From Mayamaea pseudoterrestris (Eukaryota; Bacillariophyta; Bacillariophyceae; Sellaphorales; Sellaphoraceae), in NCBI GenBank assembly GCA_027923505.1, contig BROI01000002.1, positions 1,984,001 to 2,048,000 on the forward strand: a DNA stretch of 64,000 bases, given 5' to 3'. Positions 41,301-48,991 of this stretch are shown one piece after another. A model generated the notes under the pieces. The model was not told the origin of the DNA. It saw only the letters and a list, made by a program, of their open reading frames with translations, and searched no databases. Made by a program: the position numbers and the translations under genes. Numbering within the stretch: the stretch's first letter is position 1; each line of letters starts with the position of its first letter.

Positions 41301-42408
41301 CGAAAATGATAGGAACTTAAACGAAAGCCAACGGCATCTACTCGCTGCGTCCGTATCGGCTCGGCAACTTGAATATAATTGCACTTTATTGAGTGAGCGG
41401 AAAAAGGCGATTGTCCTGGATGTAATAGAGGAATTAAGAGAATGCGGCTCACGATTTTTGGTGAAGGTAGATACTTATTGGACATTAGCGGATGCTGAAC
41501 GCATTGAAGCGTTCGTCCACAGCTGCTTTCGCGGAGATGACTCAGACTTGCATCAACATCATGATATTCTTTTGCAGAATGTGCAAAAACGAGCCAAGAA
41601 TATAATGAATGGCGAATTAGTAGTTGAACGTAGCGGTAACGCGATAAATAATGGAGCGGACAGTGTATTCTCCGACGATTCGAGCGGAATGAGCTCGTCT
41701 CTCCTTGGTGCTGGTAAGCACGGCGCTGGCTCTTCGCCGGATATGAGCGCAAGAAACTTTGCATGTGACAGCAGACGGTTTAAAAGCCAAGGCATCAGCC
41801 CACGCGGAATGATTGTCGTCGCTAAACGGCCACCTACTGGTATACAACACGCTTTACTGTCGGTGAATACGCAAAAGACTCAGCAATTCAAGTGTTCGGA
41901 AAGGGATCAAGGTCTTCCTGCGGCTAAGTGCGACAGATTGGACCATAAGGGCGTTGCGAGGACAGAAGAGGCCACTCGACTTTTTGACTTTCCTCATGAT
42001 CCTATTTTCGAAACGGATTGTATACTCAATCCTCTTGAAATGCAGCTGCTGTGGCTGGGCGAGGAGAGCATGTTTAGCATGGGCGAGGCGGAGTTTCAAT
42101 TTGACTTTATTTATGCCTATGCCACGAAAGCACTTCGTGTCGAGATCAGGAAACTGAACCTAGACTCATCGGAATCGGCAAAGATTTGCCAAATTATCAG
42201 GAGCGACTGGCAGGTCCGTCGCAGGTTTAAAGACGGACGAGTGCAAATTCGAAAAATGCTCAATCAGGGGTATAGGCGCCAAGCTACAGGTTCCGCCATC
42301 GCCCAAATCCGTGTTTCGAGACGCCTGGGTAAAAAGCTTACAGAGTTTCCGCCGATGGTTCATCGCCTGGCCAGTTGTCCGGACGTCGTTGCGACTTCGG
42401 TCACGTAA
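38302..42408 (+). CDS. Large multi-DUF6824-like protein (1,368 aa), paralog of the 32-kb gene
   Basis: Single open frame from ATG 38302. Residues 1 to about 900 are disordered, with Gln, Asn and Ser runs and Pro-rich patches (APTMLRKRGRAA). Two tandem degenerate DUF6824-like modules follow at about residues 908-990 (DVLVGADGAFSNENDRHPLF ... GCGWVP-like NCGWVPLESPRK) and 995-1075 (CDILIDENDRNLNESQRHLL ... SRFLVKVDTYWTLAD). The canonical GRGG core is lost in both. The C-terminus from about residue 1240 (LNPLEMQLLWLGEESMFSMG, WQVRRRFKDGRVQIRKMLNQ, IAQIRVSRRLGKK) is closely related to the end of the protein at 32-34.8 kb. No membrane or targeting signal, so a nuclear regulatory protein is a reasonable guess. 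Unlike its relative it needs no splice or frame change. Confidence 0.82.
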   Translation: MRRNEIPVSHNQWDKNKRGYSGNGRAVATAEMGRRTSSLHNNVNHRPAKLARYESQISRDAHGAPTAAAALNLRQQQLQQQQHPSRPMAPAAQAAATAINPLNGITKPAPTMLRKRGRAAALLNPSAAPLQKPPPAPRVLMPPDVKPALPMQRHANHSPFVRAAHVHPNERRDSWNGNNGHRNSTNHGLREGSGHAAGGNRLERRGSQEPTASSSNPAGSSHLQRPPQQQKHWLQSNLERNNDTSRQQSHLNYNSYQTKPNGGSLRGQEERLHLQRDFNMPRIPRRNDNGNAVDLQRNQHQRSLQVKREGHDSPSQTKPKMQDYIKTLTRNTSVTSTDADSQWGAPPRNAHDTEQLPAAGINAQDVRNRQGQLLPKYSRDSRCIPMRPPFRQTRDSSLNVGRLVSDDQASSHDDSNNSSPMHGIEPLQNDEIELPKDLLTIKPPYSKSDDLPPIAKRQKRNESESVSARPPLDQDNDEAADSTATLKNHDLACSSGNALVEPSTTRELSNVGRRHASPPRRPLVAAMGSLSPGNVLALPSSERMDKSSITKSRLPMKQQQQQQLVKTKRKLHNHQLPQLQEMVTDNLRADCSNKVASSRTSDCSSHGEDNALGQTSSRGESLELGGIVEQHGSPHSTTDADTSGVSDDLLDDSYDATEQDAASSPLNKNHIIMTVDSNHAARDGNTATAQLPEAQAKEWCNGSNEERDDISKLSTSSNARAKEPPIALVVERGMASVRSSIIVDDSSDSDSDIESAANQRHNRDKVAEDLTALHAVIECHDNSSSPPTSLERLDAGKLSSECRLSNNNSGLGFEDSRTSNEERNVANSLQVVDDSRRLSNDVNAVAIDKQTDAEAAASTTGNNEPKLPSKQPDRAPMNCSETPNVFDAFAAKPVSPRKIDVLVGADGAFSNENDRHPLFALIDAQQRRYNEATSPDDKEFILAQVIIDLDECGTRILEKGNCGWVPLESPRKLEFLHSAFRKGGRQHERIDPDKCDILIDENDRNLNESQRHLLAASVSARQLEYNCTLLSERKKAIVLDVIEELRECGSRFLVKVDTYWTLADAERIEAFVHSCFRGDDSDLHQHHDILLQNVQKRAKNIMNGELVVERSGNAINNGADSVFSDDSSGMSSSLLGAGKHGAGSSPDMSARNFACDSRRFKSQGISPRGMIVVAKRPPTGIQHALLSVNTQKTQQFKCSERDQGLPAAKCDRLDHKGVARTEEATRLFDFPHDPIFETDCILNPLEMQLLWLGEESMFSMGEAEFQFDFIYAYATKALRVEIRKLNLDSSESAKICQIIRSDWQVRRRFKDGRVQIRKMLNQGYRRQATGSAIAQIRVSRRLGKKLTEFPPMVHRLASCPDVVATSVT

Positions 42409-42536
42409 GATTTGCGTCGACTTCAGCAACTAATCCAGAGGTGCGGCTTGGACAGCGACACTACTAAACAACGATAGACTTCAAAACATGCAGGTAATCT
42501 ATTTGCGAGAATTGCTAGCTATGTCAGGACAAGAAG

Positions 42537-45500
42537 CTAACGCTGTTGAAGACGTTTCGCATTCTTAACACCTTTGTCCTTGCGAGTCACTAAACCCGCT
42601 GTCTTCGCCCCTCCAAAATTCCGCTTCTTTTCTGGCGCTTCCAATTCTTCAATATCTATAACTGGAGCAGCTTCGATACGGGTCGTTCCTTTCACATATC
42701 TCGACTCAATCTTCTCCTTCAGCTTGTTGCTGCGATCCATGTAGAATTTATAATCACCCTGGTATTTGACGAGATCTCTGTCCTCGATCGCAATAATTGT
42801 ATTCGCACACCTTGAAATGAAGTAACGATCGTGAGATACGATCATGACCGAGCCAGCAAAGTTCTGCAGCGCCTCTTCCAGCATTTGCTTGGCCGGAATC
42901 TAGAAAAAGAAAGCCAAATTTCACAGTGGGTGAGAACAAGCTTGAATGCCGAGATATACTCCACAGCTTAGGTTCACTATAAAAACACGTTTCTTCACAA
43001 ATTAAAGGCTCACATCTAAATGGTTCGTTGGCTGTAAAGTTCAACATGGGTAGTGTAAATTTTAGCACGGGTAAGACTGTGCTTCGCTAAACGTCAGACC
43101 ATATCGCTGCATATACATACCTCGTCCAATATTAAAAAGTTTGCTGGTCGAAGCATCATGCAGCAAAGCGACAAACGCGCCTTTTCTCCTCCGCTCAAGC
43201 TTCGGACCTTCTTTTCTGCAGCGTCACCTTTAAACAAAAATTGACCAAGCAATGCCCGCAGCTCGTTGTACGATTGTCCATTGCTGGCGCCCTGTATCGT
43301 TTCAAGCACGGTCTTGTCGAGATCAAGTGCATCCGCCTGATTCTGCTCAAAGTAGTTCATTACCACATTTTGGCCGACGATCTTTGCCATACCAGTGTCG
43401 GGTGACTCTGTCCCGACGAGCAATCGTAGAAGGGTACTTTTTCCGGAGCCTAATTGTTGCCAAATGTGCATGTTAGCTGACCGTCATTATATTCCAATCA
43501 GAGGCTGCAGCATAAACAAACTTACCGTTCGGCCCTACAACGGCAATACGATCGCCTTTTTCAATCAGAAGATCGACACTCTCGAACAGCCGATTCTGGG
43601 TTTGTTCGTTGCGGTACGCGTGCGACAAGCCAGCGATCTCAGCCACTTCCGGACTCAAGCGAGGAGCGTCTGGAAACCGAAATCGAAAAGGTTTGCCGGT
43701 GAAAGGTGGCTTTTGAACATATTCTTCACTAGCTTTGAACTTTTCCAGCTTGGCAATCCTTTGTTTAACGGCTTGTGGCTGCTTCACTTTGAAACGGCTT
43801 ATCCACTCTTTCTCTTCTTTGATCTTCTTCTCTTGTGCGGCGTACGCGGCGTTCCAAGCATCCATGCGAGCCTGCTTCAGCACGAGAAAGCGCGAATAAT
43901 TGCCATCGTACTCGGTGCAGATGCCGCCTTCAGCATCAACAATTTTAGTGCAAACCTGATCCAAAAACTCTCGATCGTGACTGACAATAACCATTGGTAT
44001 GTTCTGCTCTCTCAAAAACGCCTCGAGCCATTCGACAGAATTCAAATCCAAATGATTAGTTGGCTATAGATTATAGGAGGCGCGAGTCAGTAAACAGTTT
44101 TGGCATGCCAGTGATTTCCCCACCCTCCTATCGTACCTCGTCCAACAATAACACGTTTGGATCCTTCAGCAAGACTTTGCCCAGACCAATTCTCATCTTC
44201 CATCCACCCGAAAAGCTAGCAATCAAATCATCGCCCTCATCATCATTGAAACCCATGACATCCATTACTTTCTTTATGCGACTTTCGAGTGCGTAGACTT
44301 CCTTATTTTCGGCAAGATTCTGCAGCTCCTGCATGCGATCCAAAATCTGCTGCATGCGATCGACATCCTCGGGCGGCGAATTGCCTAATTCCGTCTCACA
44401 GTCTTTGAGCTCTTGCAAAATCTTATTCTCCTCCTCGAAAACTGACAAAAGCTCCTCGCGCAAGGTTCGCCCAGGCACTAGCTCGTCTACGAACTCCTGT
44501 CGAAGCATGGCGACACGCAAGTCACCACTGGACTTGACGACATCTCCCGTCGTCGGCTCCAACTCACCAGCGAGAATGCGAAGCTGTGTTGTCTTTCCAG
44601 CGCCTGTTAAGAAGATGTTTGTGAATACTCACTCGTCCTTGTGACTACCCCTTATAATATATATAACAACCTGTCTACACAAACTTACCATTTGCTCCCA
44701 CCAATCCAATGCGATCACCCGTCTGCACACCCCATGTGACATCCTTGAGCACCGCTTGGTTGCGAAACATGATACCCACATTTTCCAGTCGCAGCGACGT
44801 GTACCCGGGTTGCGAACTTTCCATGACGCGAATCCGCGGCGGCGGACGCTCCCGACGAATCTTGTCCTCCAGTGTCAATTGACCAGGTCTACTAACGGCG
44901 TACTCTCCCTCGCCGTCCATGTCGTCGTCGGAATACTCCAAATCGTCGAGTTGGTTGTCATTGTCGTCATCAGACTTGCCATTGACGCTCTCGGCAGATC
45001 CATTCAAATCAATCTGAGCATCACCGTCGCCATCATCACCATCACCATCTGCCACTTGCGGATTGTTGTTCTGCGCCTTTTTGGCCGCCTTGCGCTCCAT
45101 GCGCAGCGCCTCTTTTTCTTGCTTCTTTTTGAGCTCCTTGAGTTCCTTTTTCGATAGCACTGGCTCATCGGGATCAGTGTTGGAAGCAACATTGGCGTGG
45201 TATTCGTCGGCTTGCTGCTCCAGCAGTAGCATCTTTTCCATTTTGGAGAGCGGTCTGGGTGTCTCCGTTTCAGCATGAATGTTTATCTCTGCTTCTGCTA
45301 CTTCTGGCTTGCTCTTGACAACTGGTGCATCATCGACTGCATTTGCTTGTTGCTGCTGCTGTTGCTTGGCTTGTTGCTTCTTCTTCTTTTCAAGTTCCTT
45401 AAGCTCCTTCAACGACAATGGAGCATCCATCAAGGCTGTAGACTGTTCCAGCTTCTCCAAAGCATCAAGAGCGGCAGATGCTGCCTTGACTTTTTTCTTG

Positions 45501-45661
45501 GCGGCGTATAGTCTTGTTGTCGATGAAACGTGATGGGTCGTTGTCGAGTAAAATGTTGGTTTTACGATGGAGAAGGCTTTCGTCGATTCGGATAAAGCCA
45601 GCCAAAGTAGTGCGACTAGACAGGGTCGCTGTAATCTCCGTTTATTAATCAGCGTCCTCAT
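42537..45661 (-). CDS. Plastid-targeted ABC-F ATPase (ABCF5-like), six exons
   Basis: Minus-strand join: 45661-44689, 44603-44137, 44063-43526, 43449-43121, 43031-43014, 42899-42537 = 895 aa. Phases are consistent at all five introns (73-114 nt). Start chosen at ATG 45661 so that the signal peptide (RPCLVALLWLALSESTKA|FSIV) is N-terminal with Phe after cleavage; ATG 45778 would bury it. A charged, Lys/Gln-rich and acidic region follows. ABC1: GANG-AGKT, RQEFVDELVPGRT, FSGGWKMR, LLLDE-PTNHLD. ABC2: GPNG-SGKSTL, LSGGEKAR, LILDE-PTNHLD, SHDR. The C-terminal tail is basic. ABC-F proteins bind the ribosomal E site and relieve stalled or arrested translation; RQEFVDELVPGRT resembles plant plastid ABCF5. 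No transmembrane domains, as expected for ABC-F. Divergent from plastid EF-P. Confidence 0.93.
43014..43031 (-). other. 18-nt microexon encoding PTNHLD in the ABC-F gene
   Basis: Between the exon ending LILDE (43121) and the exon starting IPAKQ (42899), the invariant ABC-F motif would be missing unless an 18-nt exon is used. It lies at 43031-43014, reads exactly Pro-Thr-Asn-His-Leu-Asp, and is flanked by a TTACAG acceptor and a GTGAGC donor, phase 0 on both sides. Confidence 0.9.
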
Positions 45662-46039
45662 GCTTGCGCGGTCCAGTCGAGGTGATGGATTTAAATGCAA
45701 CGGCGCAAACTCGAACGGGTGAATGGTCATGGTGGACGAAAAAGCGAAAGAACTTGGCGCGCCGACGTGTTCCTTCACGACCCGGACGTAGATGAGTCAC
45801 TATGGGGTATAGTGTACTCATTTCACATCAATCAAGCGTTCGAAAACCTCTGATTACTATAGAACTTCAAGTAGTATGACGTCTTATCGAACGCCTTTGA
45901 GCACTGACGTCGGCTTGGAAATGGACTCGTGATTGCGCACCGTCCATCTCGTTTTCGACGGCCATGACGAAGAAAACGACGAGCCATCACTTCATACGAC
46001 AGATTCACAGTAGTTGCAGTCCATTTCACAATTGCCACC
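45662..46039. promoter_or_regulatory. Shared promoter region of plastid ABC-F and plastid EF-P genes
   Basis: 378 bp between two divergent starts (45661 minus, 46040 plus). EF-P starts in GCCACCATG context. The region has TGACGTC-like text near 45878 and 45905 (GTATGACGTC, CACTGACGTCGG), two copies of a bZIP/CRE-type core 27 bp apart. No ORF with recognisable content. Joint transcription of both plastid translation factors is inferred from layout only. Confidence 0.6.
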
Positions 46040-46821
46040 ATGTTTTGCAATCTGGCAATTCTCCTTCTAGCATTGACATGTAGCACCTCTAGTGCTTTTG
46101 TGCCTCGACCAGCACTCTCCTTTGCTCGATCAACTTCTTCATCACTGCAAGTCGCCATTGACACTAGCGACATTAAGAATGGCATGACGGTTCAAATTGA
46201 CGGTGAACCATACAAGGTCTTGTCGTTTAGCATTATGAAGCAAGCACGAGGGGCTGCCAAGACGACCATCAAGTTCAAGAATCTAATGAGAGGCAACACG
46301 ATCGAAAATACCTACCGAAGTGGAGAAAAGTTTGAAACGGCCATGATTGAAAAGAAGGATGTCATATTTTCGTATGAAGATGGAGTAAGTGTAATAATGA
46401 TTATGACTATGATTCTGAGAGAAGGGTTTTGCGTGATATAGTTAGGTTTCTCGCTTGCTAACATTATGCGTCATCATTTTCACTACAGCAAAACTTTTTC
46501 TTCATGGACTCGGCAAGCTTCGAGGAGGTCGCCGTCGATGTCAAGATTGTCGGCGACAAGGCCCAGTGGCTGACGGAAGGAGGTGCACTGACGCTGGTGG
46601 AGTTTAACGACAAGATTATTGAGGTGGTCACGCCGTCGCCATGTGTTTACACTATCACAGAGACGGAACCAAACGTCAAGGGTAACACGGCGCAGGGCTA
46701 CACCAAGCCGGCGACGCTGGACTGCGGTGCCACCATTAGCGTGCCGGGATATTTGGATGTTGGACAAAGGGTTCGCGTTGACACCGAAAAGGGTGTCTTT
46801 CAGGAGCGAGTGAATGAGTGA
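46040..46821 (+). CDS. efp: Plastid-targeted elongation factor P, two exons
   Basis: Join 46040-46384 and 46489-46821 = 225 aa; the 104-nt intron has a GTAAGT donor and CTACAG acceptor, phase 0 (SYEDG-QNFFFMDS). The leader MFCNLAILLLALTCSTSSA|FVPRP is a signal peptide ending in the plastid ASAFAP-type motif. Three EF-P domains follow: KOW-like N-terminal domain (IKNGMTVQIDGEPYKVL), the OB domain (FFFMDSASFEEVAVD) and the C-terminal OB domain with GNTAQGYTKPATLDCGA and SVPGYLDVGQRVRVDT. EF-P helps ribosomes past polyproline stalls by contacting the P-site tRNA. The loop that carries the modified Lys34 in E. coli reads MKQARGAAKTTIKFKNL here, so Arg occupies the tip. It is convergent with plastid enolase. 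Confidence 0.94.
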
Positions 46822-46932
46822 AGTAAGCATGGAAACAATCTGAATCTGCTCAATGCTACTTTCATGATTTGTGTCAATGATTAACGCTAATTATCCACGT
46901 ATAGCTATAATGTGTAGCAGCCTATTCTTTCT

Positions 46933-48792
46933 CTACGCCACAACCTTGGCATCTCCCATCCACGCAGTCTTTCTAAAGTTGATGCCAGCGTAGACCGTGT
47001 TGTCGGCTCCGAGTTCCTCCTCGATGCGCAAAAGCTGATTGTACTTGGCCAAGCGTTCCGATCGGCAGGGAGCGCCCGTCTTGATTTGACCCGTGCACAA
47101 ACCAACCGCCAAGTCGGCAATGTACGTGTCTTCGGTTTCACCCGAGCGATGCGACGTCATGACGCCCCACCCAGCCTCCTTGGCCATTTTGACAGCGGCA
47201 ATCGACTCCGAAATAGATCCAATCTGGTTCACTTTGAGCAACAAGCAGGTGCAAGCCTTTTCGTCAATGGCGCGAGAAATTTTTTCAATATTGGTCACGG
47301 TCAAGTCATCGCCAACCACTTGGAACTTTTCGCCGTAGTTCCCAGTGAACTTGGACCAGTTGGCCCAGTCATCCTCGTCAAACCTGCAAATCAAAGGAAT
47401 TGACGATTGAGTCAACAAAATTGTAATCATTCAAACATAGGCCAGGTACATGGTTTGTACTTACGGATCCTCAATCGTCACAATTGGAAAGTCGGCTGCC
47501 AAGGACTTGTACAGGTCACCAAGTTCTTGACCCGAAATGACATTGCCATCATGTTTGAAGTCAAGATCGTACCCATCCTCTCCCTTGACCTTGAACTCGC
47601 TGGCCGCAACATCGAGACCAATCGTGCACTTGCCGTCGTAGCCAGCTTTCTTGATGGCCTCCATGATGAGGTCGCAGCCTTCGCGAATGTCACATGGCGG
47701 TGCAAAACCACCTTCGTCACCAATCAAGGTTGCGTCGCCACCGAATTTGGCTGTGACAGAAACGAATTGACGAATGAGTCAACAAGAATGCAAGCATTCT
47801 AATATAGGCCATTAGCATGGTTTGTACTCACATTTGATAATCTTTCCGAGTGTGTGGTACACTTCACACCCAACTGAAAAAAGGACATATAGCAGTTGAG
47901 TTAAATTCAGTGTAAAGCAAAACCGCGCTTGGAACTGCTACTCACTCTGCATGGCTTCCGCAAACGTCTTGGCGCCAGTCGGAATGACGAAATACTCTTG
48001 AAAGGCCAACTTGTTGCCTGCGTGCGATCCTCCATTAATCACGTTAAAGCACGGAACTGGCATGGTGTAATGATCAAGCTTGTTTCCAGCCAAATCGGCG
48101 TAGTGCTTGTACAATGGCACATTCTTGGACGCCGCGCCAGCCTTGCTGACGGCCAAGGAGATTCCCAAAATGGCGTTTGCTCCAAGGTTCGCCTTGTTTT
48201 TGGTGCCATCCAGTTTAAGCATGACATCATCAATCTCCTGCTGCTTGACAGGATCCATACCCTTGACGGCAGGTCCCAATACATCATTGACATTCTTGAC
48301 CGCCGTCAGTACGCCCTTGCCAAGGTAGCGGTCACCTCCGTCGCGCAGCTCGACGGCTTCGTAGGCACCCGTCGATGCGCCCGATGGCACCGACGCCCGA
48401 AACAAGCCGTCCTCCGTCGTCACTTCGACCTCGACGGTGGGGTTGCCGCGAGAATCCAAAATTTCGCGGGCGTGGACCGATTGAACGGAAGCCATGAGTG
48501 AAGATGTTGTAAATGATGATGAGGAAGTGGAAGCTTTTCGGGGAGCAAAAGCGAGAGATGAGTCTGTCAAAGAGAGCGATTGATGGTGAGTTTATCAAAG
48601 AAGGGTTCGATTTTGCTCAAGACGACAAAATCGACGTCGAATCTCGAAATGTACGACGAAATTCAAGGATTTGGATCTTTCACCAACCGATCTTTCGATG
48701 TCGAATCTGAAGAAAATGGTCATCTACCTATTGATTTACGCACCAATGGAACTCAGTAATACGGCGAATAGCGTCGTCTTGAGAAGCATCAT
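46933..48792 (-). CDS. eno: Plastid-targeted enolase, five exons
   Basis: Minus-strand join: 48792-48744, 48563-47946, 47873-47832, 47750-47465, 47383-46933 = 481 aa with consistent phases. Exon 1 (49 nt) encodes [16 protein letters not shown], which splices to [12 protein letters not shown] and so creates a signal peptide with the plastid motif SLA|FAP; without it the frame has no upstream ATG and would begin at 48495 ([17 protein letters not shown]), giving a cytosolic form. Enolase signatures are complete: [32 protein letters not shown], the 42-nt exon [63 protein letters not shown]. It interconverts 2-phosphoglycerate and phosphoenolpyruvate; in plastids this links to PEP supply. Two introns resemble each other (listed separately). 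Confidence 0.94.
47384..47464 (-). other. Enolase intron 4, one of a pair of near-duplicate introns
   Basis: 81-nt intron, GTAAGT donor, TTGCAG acceptor. It aligns end to end, without gaps, with the 81-nt intron at 47751-47831 at about 63 of 81 positions. Shared blocks include TACAAACCATG, GGCCTAT and TTGTTGACTCA. Confidence 0.85.
47751..47831 (-). other. Enolase intron 3, the other member of the near-duplicate pair
   Basis: 81-nt intron, GTGAGT donor, GTCACAG acceptor, the same length as the intron at 47384-47464 and about 78% identical by hand alignment. The other two introns of the gene (47874-47945, 72 nt; 48564-48743, 180 nt) do not share the sequence. Confidence 0.85.
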
Positions 48793-48991
48793 GGTACTTG
48801 TTACGAAGGATCTTCAAGACTTGTCTGACGAATGAACGAGTCGATTTCGATTGATGCGCAGATGCGCGCAGGATCGCTGACGACTCGCATTGTGGCGCGC
48901 TGGCTTTGGCGTCGTAGCGGTTTTAAAGCTTGTTGCGGTGCGACATCGACATGCTGGACTCGATCCGTCACAAAAGCACATAAACTTCACC
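48793..48991. promoter_or_regulatory. Shared promoter region of enolase and purple acid phosphatase
   Basis: 199 bp between divergent starts at 48792 (minus) and 48992 (plus), the tightest divergent pair in the island. No motif is confidently named. The phosphatase starts in an ideal CACCATGGCC context. Confidence 0.5.

Noticed and set aside
45662-45778. ABC-F start at the first in-frame Met (45778)
   Set aside because: It would place the signal peptide about 40 residues inside the protein, incompatible with plastid targeting through the ER.
48495-48570. Enolase N-terminus starting at the beginning of the open frame (48570)
   Set aside because: That codon is TTG and lies at the exon 2 boundary; a real ATG with a signal peptide is found in the upstream 49-nt exon.
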